A stretch of DNA of 64,000 nt from Micropterix aruncella (GCA_944548615.1 OX155967.1:19451554-19515553); one strand, 5' to 3'; positions 11,866-24,068 are shown, numbered from the stretch's first letter. Made by a program: numbers and translations. Notes: a model not told the origin generated them from the sequence alone.

Positions 11866-12400
11866 ATTGAAGTCTGTCTGTGAGTCTGTGTGTGTGTGTG
11901 TGTATTTTTCCACGATAGCGCCGAAACGCTTCATACGGTTGAGCTGAAATTTGGCATGCAGGCATCATTTGGTCATGGCAAAGTTCAAAAGTTGGTTATA
12001 TATACATATATAAAATTGTGGTTTAAACCAAAGGGCGCGTTAGTAATACTTCAATCTCGAAATATTGCAATTAAATACTTGAAATTCGGTAGAGAGATGC
12101 CTTGTATGACCGAAATAAAGTAGTGATACTTTGGTTGGAATATCTCGTATACAAGCGACGCAATTAATATTTAAAGTCCGCCATATTTAAGAGAATACTA
12201 TGTACATCATTTTTGGTAAAGTACCATTTTGATACCACGTAAAATATGACAAATATGCTACATATTAAAGCGCCGGGGGAGTTTCGGTCGGCGCGCGATG
12301 GGGAAGGGAGGGGAGGGGGGGGGGGGGGGGTTGCTGTGGGGGAGAGGGCCAGCCTACTTGCCAGGAAAGTCTTGGAGTGGCACAACCGTTTTTTTATATA
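11866..12400 (+). repeat. Repeat family B, copy in plus orientation
   Basis: The order is a GTCTG/GT microsatellite, CCACGATAGCGCCG, GAGCTGAAATTTGGCATG, a G-rich run at 12307-12330, then GCCAGGAAAGTCTTGGAGTG and GCACAACCGTTTTTTTA at the end. Short open frames within it are not conserved between copies. Confidence 0.65.
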
Positions 12401-13473
12401 TTTTGCATGGCAGCGTCGGGTTGGGCCTTCGTAGATTCTGCGTAAATTAGGATGGCCAAAAGCTAATGAGCGTAAGAAACAATTGTCAATGTTATGTTAT
12501 AACATTAGACCTATAGAATCAGCGTCTATACTTAGTCTAAAAAGGATCAAATTTCGTTTATTTCGTTTTTGTTTTATAAATCCGGGATTAAATAAGAAAT
12601 TCACAAACTTAGCATATAGTTTAAAGAAATACTTTTTATCATTATTCTTTTTTTAATTTTATCAATCAATTTTATACTATTTAGATTATATTTATTTTGA
12701 GTGATTTTGAAAGAAGATTTTTTTTATTCAATGTAAAAAAATAATAAAAGTTTCGTATTGTGACGTCTAAATTAAGTAAGTAGAAGAGTCGGGATGACAT
12801 AGCGATGCTTATAATACCACACACTTCTAAATCGGTTTAAGGGTTTAGAAGAAGTGGAATGAAGAAACGAAAAACATGATTCGTCATCTCATCTATTTCG
12901 TCATTTTACCCGAATATTCGTTATTATCTTTATTTCACTATTTTGAAAAAGGTTTCTTCAGTTTAAACAGGCCATGTTTACATGATCCCTAGTGTGTCTT
13001 GTATTCTGTATACGAAAGCATCAAACCTTTGGTCGGTAAGTATACATTTATTCAAATGAAATTATGTTACTCTGATATCCTTCGGGAGATTTTCCTACGA
13101 AGAAATGATACATTTTGAAGAGCACTATAATACTTAAAGGATTTATTGTTCTCTACTTGTTTCTGCTTTTCTCTCTTCCTTTCGTTTTATGTGTTCAATG
13201 ACCAAAACGTAATAGCCTTGACATTTACAGGAGTCCCTGGAAAGAATAATCTCTACCATTAATCATTATTACACAGTTACTGTAATATATAAAATATTGT
13301 ATCTTGACAATTATTGTATTATACAAGTATCCGTCTGGTTTTCTTTAACGGCTTTTTTACAGTGGCATAGATTAGAATATTGCTTATACTCGTATAGTGT
13401 ACATTGGTAGGTACTATTATTGCATTTTAACGTTCAGCGATTGTGCGCGATGTTGAATAAAAACGTTCATTAA
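12401..13473. other. AT-rich spacer; one segment shared with 32480-32610
   Basis: The stretch 12785-12890 (GTCGGGATGACATAGCGATG, then ACACTTCTAAATCGGTTTAA) resembles 32505-32600, so part of this is another dispersed repeat. No coding exon or RNA gene was seen. Confidence 0.4.
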
Positions 13474-14062
13474 GGCGACATGAGACCTCAGAAAAATATC
13501 CGAAATAGGCGTACACGCAAAAAAATAGGCGGGGTCAATTTTGTAGGGTTTGGCCAATAAAAATCCAGCGTTGACGAAGCGTCAAACACAGATTTTACGT
13601 CCGCTCGCGCCGGCTACTAGGCCCATACAAAATGCTCTATCGCAGCGCTAGCACAGAATAAATATCTTTACGGAGTGGTGGTATAAGGGTGTTAATGGAA
13701 AAGCATATTTAGCGTAGTTCTCAGAGCGCTCTCACGTTTTAATTAATTGTAATTAATTTAGGACCTAAATAAAAAAAATTGGCTAAGTGCTGCCCTAGAG
13801 AATTAACCAGTCAATATAATGAAATTATAATAAAACACACTCACCGCTTCCATTGTAGGAGTAAACGCGCCTGACTGTTTTCGAAGTCAGTTTAAAGCCT
13901 TAATATCCAAGGCTGTGAGCAACTTTTTTGAGTCCAAATTTTAAATTGGTTCCTTATCGAGGGATTCACGTAGAAACTTTTTTTAATTAGGTATTATATT
14001 TTTCAAAAAACTCATAAAACTAAAATTCTTCAGATATGGTCGTTCCCAGGTAACATGTCGCC
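13474..14062. mobile_element. MITE-like element with ~18 bp inverted ends
   Basis: The left end GGCGACATGAGACCTC pairs with the reverse complement of the right end, GGCGACATGTTACCTGGG. The interior of 589 bp has no coding frame. It is presumably mobilised by a transposase encoded elsewhere. The target duplication is unclear (TAA-like bases on both sides). Confidence 0.6.
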
Positions 14063-14554
14063 ATAAAACCATTTTGATTTCCAAGGCAGTTATAGAATAA
14101 AAACTATGAAACTACCTAAAAATGTATAATGGTAACACATTGACCCCGAAACAGTGTTGCCATTTTTGTTGAAAAAAAAACTTTTGGGCTTCATACACTT
14201 ATTACTTTCTGGATATACCTCGTTTACGAGTTAAAAAAAAGATACTTTTTGACAGATGTACAACCTCTGACCAGAAAGCAGCGCCGCTGCTTGGGAACTG
14301 GTTCAGACCAGTATATAACTGTCCAGCGCGGGATGCGCCGGTTTCCTAATCTTACGCATGTCAGCACTATGACGTCATTCACCGAATTTTCTGAACATAG
14401 ATTGTATTTGTCAGTCCGTTTACCAACCTATTTCCCTTGAAATTTACACGGTTTTCTATAGTTAAATGCACCGCTGTATTTCTTTACAACGTTTTAAATA
14501 ATTGTTAGGGAAATACGGGTAGCGAATCGTTTAGTATAACTTGGGTAATAATTA
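14063..14554. other. Spacer, nothing recognised
   Basis: One 63-codon open frame at 14249-14440 has no recognisable motif or splice context. Confidence 0.4.
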
Positions 14555-15169
14555 AGATCCATTTTGTTCTCGGATCGGTCCAACTCACGATTCAACTCTT
14601 ATATAGAGGCCTCCTCGTGTGGAAGCCTTACCCCTGCTTACCAAGACTCTCGCGTCTCAGGCCTTAAGGCTGGTGAATCGGTTTCCTCCGGGGGATTGTC
14701 TCCCGGCGATACTGGACGGTTTGCGCACCGTTCGGCGACGCCAATCGGTTGTGCACTCTGACTAATTGCTGAAGGAGTCTGGAGACTATGAAAATATACT
14801 GTCTCAACTGCTCTTGAAATGACCATTAGGTTACCTGATCCTAATTCAGATCCGTGCAAAGATGATTTTGATCCGCGATAGACCCAAACTGAATCACCGT
14901 AACCAGTCGAAGGGAGGAGGTATCTTAAAGGTTAATTCCAGACGGAGATATTCTACCAAAATTAGTAGCCAGGGGGCGAGGTGGCCCCACTGGGTTACCT
15001 TCCTAGTGTCTCGCGTTAAGGCGTTGGACTCTGGCGGGCTCGTGGCTTTGTTGGACGGAAGGTTTGTGCCGCCCCAAGTCTTCTACGCTCATCCCACGGC
15101 TGAAAGAACTATGACATATCGTTATACCAGCCTAGGGTGACGGGCTCGCCCGTTGTAGTCGACACCGCC
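14555..15169 (+). repeat. Repeat family A, copy 3
   Basis: It starts near CCATTTTGTTCTCGGATCGG, contains GACTAATTGCTGAAGGAGTC and CATCCCACGGCTGAAAGAAC, and ends GTTGTAGTCGACACCGCC. Same orientation as the other copies. Confidence 0.75.
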
Positions 15170-15653
15170 CAACTTTTAAGGAAATACGATCTCATAATAT
15201 CAAGATACCTGTTAAGCTTCCTTAAAAATATCTTACCATATCGTCAGCGTAAACACGATTCTCGATAAATAAAGTAACATGGCTTTGACACTGCGCTACG
15301 ATACGTACGGCAATATAACTCTTATCGTCAGGTTGACATATTCATGGCAATTGCCATAAAATGAATGATTTTTCGTGACAAGAATATTTTGTATTCATCA
15401 CGGTACACTATATTTTTTTACGACCACGTAAAATAATTTGCGCATAAAAAAAAGTAATTTTTTTAATGTTGATCAGCCGAAGCGCGAAGAGACATATATA
15501 ATGCATCCCTATTTAAAAATATAAAGTGATGACCATCTTATCCCACTATATTTGGCATAATTCAGTGTCTGGTTTATGCGAAATATAATTTAAATGATTG
15601 CCTTATTAGCTACCAAATACATGGCCAAAATAGATATAATAAACATAATATCT
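15170..15653. other. AT-rich spacer, nothing recognised
   Basis: No open frame of note and no inverted or direct repeat that I could pair. Confidence 0.4.
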
Positions 15654-17176
15654 TCAACCTTCGGCTACGTAATAACCAAATTTGTTTGCACATCAGAACA
15701 CCGTTGACTACGTAACGACCAATATTGGCGGCTTGCTCCCGGAGTGCACAGTAATATTATTTTCTAATTCGAACGCATCCTAAAATCCTTATTATTACCA
15801 TAGATACATAGACGGCCACTAGAATAATTTCGAGCGTCATTTCGCGTAAATTTCTGGAAAAATTACGATGTCAAACATTATATTTTTTTTTTTTAGAGAA
15901 ATCATGATTTTTTTTTGTTTTTATTTATCTTAATATTTTTGTACGTAAATAAGCAAAACAAAATATTACCTTTGATAGATAATCTAATACAGACCACGAT
16001 AATATTTACAATTTCTAAATAGGGTTCCGTATTTTTCCGTAAGACAAGTACAACTTAGAAATGCCGAGTTTTTTAAATATTTTCGACTTTCTCATACTGC
16101 CCCCGATAATAAGAAGGGCGCATGTAGCATAAAGTCTAAACCGAGATAAAAAATGTTTTGTGTAAAAATTATTTAAATGCTTGCTGTCTCATAAAGAAAA
16201 ACTATAGACGCATTCTGTTAATGCAATAAATTGGGTTTGCGTTTCAACTGTAATGTGTTAGTTATAATTTTTCTAAATCCTAATTATTTTTTGAATTATT
16301 AACAAATTTCCTTTTCATCTTAGTAAAAAAAATTTAGGAAAATACTTGATATTAGGTTGAAAAGTCGTAAATAGCCATTTACGTATTTTCAACTAAGCAT
16401 AGTCAATGAACTGCTTTTATTTTTAGTGTTCATGAGTTCTCACTAGATTTTTCCTTAAGTTGAAAGGTCGCAATTGGCTACTTGCGCCTTTTTAATGTAG
16501 TATTGGTTATACTTGCAATATTCCTATTCTTAATTAAGCGTCCAAACATCTAAAGGAATTACTAAATATTTAAAAAGGCCCATTTGCCACATGCGCCTAA
16601 ACTACTTAGTGAATAATAGATTGCAAAGACGCAAGTGATCACTAACGTCTTACCTACTTAGTACAGAAGACAATGCGTCTTTTCAATTTCTGAACTGATG
16701 GAAATTTTCCAAAAGAAAAGAACACATATACGCAAATAAGCCTTTTCATTCTAGTTTACATTCAATGCGTCCTTTTAGCTTAGTATTCGTAGAAAAATAC
16801 ATGTAATTGCGTCCTTTGACGTTACTGTAACTTCGTGTACAGTCGAGCTAGAAAAATATAAAAATTATGAGCAGATGCGTCTTTTTTTGCTGATTACGGT
16901 AATATATATAACTCTATTTCGGAAAAAATGCTAGATGTGCCCTTTTTACTATCGGGGACAGCATATTTATTCATAGTTATCTATCTAATTGTTTTACAAA
17001 ATGAGATTCCAATATTCTATATACGAATTTTCAATGCGATCATTGCACAGTTATTCTTTTTATGATTGCGATAATAGTTCCGTAGTTATGGTACTTTTTA
17101 TTGAGCGCGGCGATATTGCAAGAAATTCCAATAAATTGCCGCGGTCTGCCATGAAATTGTGCCGCTTCTCGAAGGG
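15654..17176. mobile_element. piggyBac-type MITE, copy 1, split by a second MITE
   Basis: The flanks match the intact copy at 60609-61262 block by block, including CACATCAGAACACCGTTGAC, TTGGCGGCTTGCTCCCGGAG, GGGTTCCGTATTTTTCCGTA and the end CTCGAAGGG followed by TTAA. The left end is mutated (TCAACCTTCGGC). An 865 bp foreign segment sits at 16097-16961. With that removed the element would be about 0.66 kb. There is no transposase, so it is non-autonomous. Confidence 0.75.
16097..16961. mobile_element. Nested MITE with ~27 bp inverted ends and repeated internal motif
   Basis: The left end CTGCCCCCGATAATAAGAAG (continuing GGCGCATG) pairs with the right end, whose reverse complement is CTGTCCCCGATAGTAAAAAG (continuing GGCACAT). 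It interrupts the piggyBac-type MITE, and CATA is found on both sides. The interior holds about nine variants of a TGCGYCYTTTT motif, for example CAATGCGTCTTTTCAATTTC, CAATGCGTCCTTTTAGC and GATGCGTCTTTTTTTGC. These could be transposase-binding sites. Confidence 0.7.
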
Positions 17177-17392
17177 TTAAACACTTATGCAAAAACTTTA
17201 TATATGATACAAAAGATGCAAACTGAGTTGTTTGAAGAAATATTAGACATAAGCTGATTATACACTCCGTCTACATATAAGGTCGATGTTTTTTGCTGAG
17301 TAGACTAGAATAGAATACAGGCTGTAGTCATTATGCCTATACATCAATTAAGTACGTGTTATTATAAGTAAGTACGTGATTTTTGAGGCCTG

Positions 17393-17902
17393 TAAAGGAT
17401 GTAATACCACTGCAAAACCCCGGGTGTGTATAAAGTCGAATGCAGTTGCGGTCTAGCCTACGTTGGACAAACGAAACGGCCCATAGTCACGCGACTGTCA
17501 GAACACATCAAAGCTGTTAAATACGTTCAGCGAGAAAAATCGGCGATTTGCGAACATATATTGGATAGCGGAAGTAACCACTGGATGCAGTTTCAAAATC
17601 CCATTGTGCTATCCAAAGAACAATTCTACTTTCCTCGCATGATCCGGGAAGCCATTGAAATAAGAAGAACCCCGAACTTTAACAGAGACGACGGTTACAA
17701 ACTCTCCTATACGTGGAACCCTCTTCTTAAAATGTTCCCGCCGCCGAACGCCGAACGCAAAGACGTAAAACAGGATACAGTGAGTGTTGTGTGCAGGACG
17801 GATTTTCAAAATTCCCGCGCTCCGAGCCCGGCCCCCCACCACCGTTATAACCTACGCAGTGGCGGAAGCGGTACGCGGCCTACCCGCAAAACAACGGATT
17901 GA
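17393..17902 (+). pseudogene. Penelope-like element: GIY-YIG endonuclease domain and C-terminus
   Basis: Penelope-like retroelements end in a GIY-YIG nuclease. Here the frame from 17426 reads VYKVECSCGLAYVGQTKRP, TRLSEHIKAV, KSAICEHILDSGSNHW, then PRMIREAIEIRRTPNFNRDD and GYKLSYTWNPLL. The VY...YVG pair, the Arg of TRLSEH and the Glu of REAIEI match the nuclease core. A one-base shift at about 17424 separates the upstream PLQNPG residues from this frame. The reverse transcriptase is absent, so this is a 5'-truncated copy. The C-terminal tail is basic and Ser/Pro-rich. Related copies lie at 53488-53692 and 56409-56838. Confidence 0.85.
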
Positions 17903-18067
17903 CAGCTCTTCAGTCTACCCTGGACAACGGCGGCTGCAACGTCACCGAAACGTCGGGTGCTACAAATTTCACGCGGTAAATTCGTTTTCTATCCTATTTA
18001 TAATGTCAAACAACCGCGATAGTCTTCGATTTTATATTACGTGTTATTATATTTATAGTAATACCTA
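17903..18067 (+). repeat. Penelope-like element 3' end
   Basis: It contains GGCTGCAACGTCACCGAAAC, GTCGGGTGCTACAAATTTCA, TTCGTTTTCTATCCTATTTA and GTCAAACAACCGCGATAGTC. The same run occurs in plus orientation at 53620-53692, and its reverse complement occurs at 53463-53550 and 56409-56460. These sequences are therefore the mobile ends of this family. Confidence 0.7.
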
Positions 18068-19679
18068 ATTTTCATTATATGTATTTGTCACTATAATGAT
18101 ATGATTTTGATTATTAATAATTTACTTCATTACATTTTTCATATTATTTCATTCCATTAAGGGATGTCTGCTTCTCACATAGGAAATTATTTGCAGTCTG
18201 CTCCATAGTGAGCTCACCGCTGAAGTCCTTGCAAATACGCTTGTACGCATTTGTCGGCAACTATTACGCATCGGTCTAATGTGCCGCTGCGCAATATAAT
18301 GGAATTAATTTTTGTGACCAGTATGGAGTGATGCTGATGCCACTAGTTCTATTTTTAAGCAGTCTGATCATTTGTTTCGAGTTCTGTATTGCATCCATTG
18401 TCTACTTATACATTTTCAGCTTTTTCGAAATACTTTGGGGGTGCTAACACATTTCCTAGTACGCCAGTACCAGGTGTCCCAGAGTCTGCCCTGCTGACTC
18501 TACCCTAGCATTCTATGGCGAAAATACTGTCTGATCTGAAAGTATTAGTTTTACAAAACTCTTGCACCTTTTTGTCTCTGTCTCTTGGACTATACTGTGG
18601 CATCGTCGCATTTTAATTAAGGCCCCTTCTGAATAGTTGGCGAAAACAGCTTGCATTATATTAGGTCTAATGTATGTCCCCGCGACAAAAGCCTCGAGTC
18701 ACGCCTAATTGAATAGAGTATTAGTTTCTTAGACGGGGCTTTGCTAATGTTCCGCGAGAAACGTTACATTTAGGGCTACGGCCCCTAACAGCGTATCTAA
18801 TTTAATTGCTTCACAATGAACAGTCATCCTTTCTTAGGCGCGGAATTCGGTTAAGGAACAATTTCAGTTTCTTTTAAAAGGATGGGAAGAGCTTTAGGAC
18901 AGAAAAGCTACATGGTAATTAAAAAAAAATGCATTTTTAAGTAGCAGCATTTATTTAAGACTAACTAGACCTAGAAGGTCTGTATCTGGCTATACTGTGT
19001 TATATATATACTTTGTGTGTTGACGCGCAAACTGACGCATTTGATTGACATTTTTGAAATGTAACAAAGGAACATTTTGAAGTCTAACAACGTATTTTTT
19101 AAACGAACTAAAAAAAAAGTAGAAAAAAATATATATGCAACTAGAACTTTAAAATAAAATAAAATAAATTATATTCAATAAATTGTTCCAGGTCCTTTTT
19201 ATTTCTTTTTAAAACTATTTTAAACGGTAATGTTCGAGGCCGGAAATGGCTGGCATTGAAAAAATATAATAGGATACGGTTGACGCTCACCCACCCGAGG
19301 TAATTCCAATGTTCTCATTTTAATGAGGACTGAAATGAAATAAAAATCCGTTTTTTTTGTGTATAGTAGACGGTGGTGTATAGTTTCGGATATGTATAGT
19401 CGTGTAGGTTCGCGACTATACCAGTCATAATGGCGGTCGTTAATTTTATTTCTTCTAATCGTCGGATCGATCTCTTAACTCAGACGAATTCTAATATGCG
19501 ATAATTAGCTTTAACTGATAATTCATGCTTTTATTGTATATTCTGAATGGATAAATTAAATACTGAAATACTGAAATACTGTGCGCGCCGCTGAAATCAG
19601 TCACCTGGCGAGGATGTGGTACGAAAAGGGTACGTTAAGAATGTGAAGCGTCATGATGATCCTGTATTTCATTTATTTT
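18068..19679. other. Long stretch without a recognised feature
   Basis: The segment 18160-18900 is less AT-rich than its surroundings and reads on the minus strand as broken fragments (for example FVAGTYIRPNIMQAVFANYS), suggesting an old coding element that I cannot name. 18900-19679 is AT-rich with no pairable repeats. Confidence 0.35.
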
Positions 19680-20245
19680 TACTTTCCTGACGACCTATCG
19701 GAAAGGAAAGTATTGTGATCGCGCTAAAAAAAAATTTTGAGATGAAGATGGGAATATATATTTTGAGACTCCCTGAGACGATTGAGACTATTTCCAGACC
19801 GATCTCTGTCTGTCTGTATGTCTGTATGTCTGTATGTCTGTATGTCTGTATGTATGTATTCTTCCACGATAGCGCCCAGACGCTTAATCGGATTGAGCTG
19901 AAATTTGGTATATAAGCTTCTGTTAACCGTCGGAGGAACCCATTAGTTTTTGGAGTCCCTACGCCCTACGGTTGTGGTACCTCCCATACAAATTTGGGGT
20001 TCCCGGCGAAAAAATTGTTTCCGCGATAGCGCCCAGACGCTTAATCTGTCTAAGTTAAAATTTGGCATAGAAGCTTCTGTTAACCATCGGAAGAACCTAT
20101 TAGTTTTTGGGGTACTTACGACCAACGTTTGGGGTACCTGCCATACAAATTTGGGGTACTAGAGTAAAAAATGTCGCTGTTTTTTCGCACCTCCCCGGAT
20201 ACTAGTCAGGAAAGTCTTGGGGTGACACAACCGATTTTTTAAATA
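19680..20245 (+). repeat. Repeat family B, most complete copy
   Basis: It begins with ACTTTCCTGACGACCTATCG and GGAAAGGAAAGTATTGTG. A TCTGTATG microsatellite follows at 19806-19858, then CACGATAGCGCCCAGACGCT twice (about 19865 and 20022), and it ends GTCAGGAAAGTCTTGGGGTG and ACACAACCGATTTTTTAAAT. The internal block AGCTTCTGTTAACCGTCGG is duplicated. Confidence 0.7.
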
Positions 20246-20523
20246 TATTTATTGGTATGTAATAATAAACTACGGGAATGAAACGAATGCGTTACTAAAT
20301 AAATATTTTTTTATAAAGAAAAATACCGTTATGAGTAGACAAGTTTTATTATTTTAAACAAACAAAAATCTAAAAAATAATCAGCTTAGGCAGGACTCTC
20401 CGTTACATATTTAAAAAAATCAACAAAAAAAAGCTTTTTCGTAAAACTAATATTTTTTTAAGGCACTCTATAAGACATCAGTAATTTCACATGACAAAAT
20501 TACAATTTTAGTCATTTAAGATA

Positions 20524-20700
20524 TTAAACTTCTCTTGCCCTAGCACACGGTTGATAGGATGGAACAATGTGTTCTTGACAAATGTACGAATGACACCTTT
20601 CGAAAACATTTATATATACATAGACAGATGACGGTTTTCTCACTCGCGAATAGGCGACGTATAATTGGCCGTGCGTGAAGCATGGATTTTCCAAATTTAC
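20524..20700 (-). pseudogene. Helitron helicase C-terminal fragment
   Basis: The minus frame reads VNLENPCFTHGQLYVAYSRV, then RKPSSVYVYINVFERCHSYI, and ends at a stop at 20526-20524. FTHGQLYVA-SRV is the last conserved motif of the Pif1-type helicase in Helitron replication-initiator/helicase proteins, which drive rolling-circle transposition. Only the C-terminal 58 residues remain, in one clean frame. A short segment downstream (21340-21430, AGCTATGCAATAGC) has an inverted partner at about 20832, so more of the same element may survive around it. Confidence 0.8.
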
Positions 20701-20908
20701 TCGACAAAGTGATACATTTTTGTCACTTTTCCGAGAGATTTTCCGAATTTATAGCCTTATAGTATGACCGAAGTAATTATGAACAAAACAAAAAAAAAAT
20801 ACGTGTGGCACTCGGGGACTGCCGCGGTAAAGCTATTGCATAGCATTTTTAACAACTTATGCATTTATAATTATTTATTTATTTTATTTTTTCTGATATC
20901 AGATAACT

Positions 20909-21002
20909 GCGCTCTATCGGAAAACGTTAAAATTATTCCGAATCTTTTGCGGCTGCGGAAGAAAATGATTCGGAATAATTTAAACGTCTTCCGATAGAGC
21001 GC
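20909..21002. repeat. Near-perfect 36 bp hairpin with 22-nt loop
   Basis: The left arm GCGCTCTATCGGAAAACGTT (continuing to 20944) pairs with the right arm 20967-21002, which ends CTTCCGATAGAGCGC. Only two of 36 positions mismatch. The size would fit a small foldback element or a microRNA-like precursor, but no homologue is recognised. Confidence 0.75.
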
Positions 21003-22599
21003 CGCCCACGATTTTTTTATTCGATAAAGCAAAAAAACCGGATTATTCGAAAAAAAACGTAGATAAAAAGATAGATAATTAAATTATCTTTAAAATGGTG
21101 CAGGTTTCATAATAATACGCCAGATAGTATTTGCGTAGTAGTCGTTTTTGTGTTCGGTTAGACCTAATTTCGCAAATTAATTACACTATGTAATATAAAC
21201 AAAATCTAAAATATTCAAACCTAAGAATATTAGGAAAATGTTCTTGTTTAACATATATTTTTTTCGAATCGTAAGCAGTACTCGTTTAGACGTAATTATC
21301 AGTTTAAAATCATTAATTTTCGATAAGAAATTTCCTCATTCGGTCGCCGCGCTGGCCTTAGGCCCGCGATAAAAGCTATGCAATAGCTTAAAAGGAATCA
21401 TCCAAATCCGGTTAGCCGTTCGTGAGTTAATAGGTAATATACATAAAACCCGGCTCATTTTTATTATATGGGCCTTAAATTCGGCTCTATTGGAGAGATT
21501 TTATTTTGCAAAAGGGTGCGTTTGGATTTTGAGATGAATGGGTGAAGTGTCACTGTTTACCGGTAACAAAGATACTCTCATTATACATACAGGATCGACA
21601 TCATCCTAAAACCCAAGACACACAAATTTGCATCAGTTGCGCTTTCTTCATGCGACGACTACAAGTTACACACATGCCGCCTTCTAAGTCAAAGCTGAGC
21701 GAAATGTTTTATTTATTTGGTTTGGATTTAGGGCAAATGAACCGCTATATTCAGGATGTGCCGCAAAATATCATCTAATACAGGGGGCGAGGAATGTGAA
21801 TGTTGCGATTCGTGGAGGGAAGGTCATCTCTGGCAAGCGAGGGAGTTTCAAATTACATGAACGGACGAAATGACGACGGGAGAGCGAATATGGGCTAAGG
21901 TCGACTAACCGTACGTGTTTTAGATAATAAACAACGTTCGTAGTATGTATGTAACAACTTGTTCGATTAATTAATCATAGTATAATGATAAGTAGGAAGA
22001 GACGTAGAGTAGTGATTTGTGGTACACAGGACATAGAGCTGCAGTTAACCTAGAGAGCTAATAATAATAATAATATAATGCATTATTACAGTGTCCATTC
22101 TAGTACCATTTAGTTATTATTATTTTTTTATATTTTTTTCATAATATTATTTATGATTATTACATTACAAATTGATTATTAATTAAATACTTTTTACTAC
22201 TATTTTTTAGATCATTATTAGTATATGAAATTTATTTTCGTGCGATGCAGCCTGGCGTGAAGTAGGAAACTGGAAATCTGTAAAACGAAATGCTAAGGTA
22301 TTATTATTATTATTATTTTTAATACTTTATTCATTTAATTTTTGTACATTTAGCCCCATTGTTATCAATGTTATAAGTACCTCGGAAAAATTGAACACTG
22401 AAATGCAGCTTATGCTCAGTGCTCAGCTATGCTCAGCTTATGCACCTAACTAGGACTAAAATGTCCCGTACCTAGGCGGGTCAGAGTAAATAATTAAAAT
22501 AAGTTATACAACTTATGTAACAATTAGCCTAATTAACGTAAAAAACTTTTTATTTTTATAATTAATGAATGTACTTAATTAAGATTGATTAATATATAA
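21003..22599. other. AT-rich sequence without a recognised gene
   Basis: An open frame at 21542-21778 (78 codons) has no known motif. ATT runs at 22060-22080 and 22300-22320 look like simple or LINE-tail repeats. Confidence 0.35.
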
Positions 22600-22901
22600 T
22601 CTTATATATAAAAATGAATCGCCGTGCGTTAGTCTCGCAGGATCTCGGAAATGACTCAACCGATTTGAATTATACTTCTTTTATTTTGTTCAGCTTCATT
22701 CAGGGGTGGTTTACAAAAAAAAATATTTAGAAAAAACTCAAAGAAAGAAACAACTGAAAATCGAAGAAATCGAGATTGGTCATTTTGGGAACATTGGCCA
22801 CTTTCTAGATGGCTATCGCGGCGATCGTATTGTTTGACAGCTCCATCCATCCATATTGTTTGTATCCATAACTGTTATTCATTCCGTACAATGTGTAAAA
22901 T

Positions 22902-23110
22902 TTCAAAAAGTCGAAGTCAAAAAATGCAACAGTCACAAAAGTCGATAAAGTCGAAAACGTCGTAAATTCGGAAAAGTCAAAAAAGTCAAAAAGGTGAAAA
23001 AAGTCGAAAAAGTCAACAAGATATAAAAAGCCAAAAAAGTCAAAAAAAAAATAAAAAAAGTAAAAAAAGTCGTAAAATTCGAGAAGGTCGAAAAAGTCGT
23101 GTTCGATATT
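22902..23110 (+). repeat. AAAAAGTCR minisatellite, array 1
   Basis: Repeats of 9 bp (AAAAAGTCA/AAAAAGTCG) with frequent length slips. It has the same unit as the array at 23718-24068, the two flanking a GC-rich block. Confidence 0.85.
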
Positions 23111-23159
23111 GTTATTGATAAATTCGAGTTCATTTTAATATTATATTTTACATAATTCA

Positions 23160-23560
23160 ATTATCGATTGGTGAGAGCTGTCAACTCACAAAAACCTGAG
23201 AATTGGCAACATCGCCCGCTTTCGAACGGGCGGCGAGTCAGTCTGTCAATTCGAACGGTAGCAACGATTTTCGAACGCTGTCACGGCCTCGCCGACTTAG
23301 ACAAAAACCTCGTTTGTTGTCTCGGAATCGCGGACTCGGATTCGTTGTAAAAGGCACAAGCGATCCTACGGGAGTGTTACGACTGCACTCCACAGAAAAC
23401 AGCGCGTCGCACGCGACATACACTTGGATCAGCGGACGCGTCGCGCCGGACACGCCGCACGAATCCCTCGATCGTGCCGTGCGCGCTACGCAAAAGCGGA
23501 ATCAGCAGCGCGCATCCCACTGCTGCAGCTACACGACCGTCAAGGTACGTGAGTTTTGAT
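23160..23560 (+). other. GC-rich block with a splice donor; possible captured first exon
   Basis: This block is far richer in GC than its surroundings and contains TCAGTC, an arthropod initiator-like motif, at about 23238. A long frame (23203-23559) runs through it up to a good donor, AAG|GTACGTGAG, at about 23545. No protein domain is recognised and the start of any coding part is unclear. It could be a promoter plus first exon captured by the Helitron, or part of another element. Confidence 0.3.
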
Positions 23561-23717
23561 TAGCGATCGCCATATCGATAATTCACCTCTCAATACTCAT
23601 CATAAGTTTTCAAACGCTTCCACTGTCAACTAAACTTTGCACAAGCAACCAAATGATCCACCCGTAACCCATTTGATATCCCTGTCAGACGGCATAGTTA
23701 CGAGGCGGGATATCGCA

Positions 23718-24068
23718 CAAGTCGGAAAAGTCAAAAAGGTCAAAAAAGTCAAAGAAGTAAAAAAAAAACAAAAAAGTCAAACAAGGCAAAAAAGTAAAAA
23801 TAAAAAAAGTCAAAAAAGTCGAAAAAGTCGAAAAAGTAAAAAAAAGTCGAAAAAGTCGATATACTCGAAAAAGTCGCAAAAGTCTAAAAAGTCGAAAAAG
23901 TAGAAAAAGTCGAAAAAGTCGTAAAAGTCGGAAAAGTCAAAAAGTCAAAAAAGTCGAAAAAATGACAATAGTAAAAAAAGTCGAAAAAGTGAAAAAAGTC
24001 GAAAAAGTAAAAAAGTGGAAAATGTAGAAAAAGTCGGAAAAGTCAAAAAGTCGAAGTCGAAGTCATAG
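23718..24068 (+). repeat. AAAAAGTCR minisatellite, array 2
   Basis: About 350 bp of the same 9 bp unit as array 1. In one frame it would encode a Lys/Ser/Val-rich run, but this follows from the repeat and is unlikely to be a gene. Confidence 0.85.

Noticed and set aside
13474..14062. piggyBac-type assignment for this MITE
   Set aside because: The ends are GGCGACATG and no TTAA duplication is present on the right side.
17903..18067. Hammerhead ribozyme in the Penelope-like end
   Set aside because: CGAAAC followed by GTC is present, but no CTGANGA core at the correct distance was found on either strand, so the motif cannot be supported here.
23637..23903. Lysine-rich 88-codon open frame
   Set aside because: It is a translation of the 9 bp AAAAAGTCR minisatellite.
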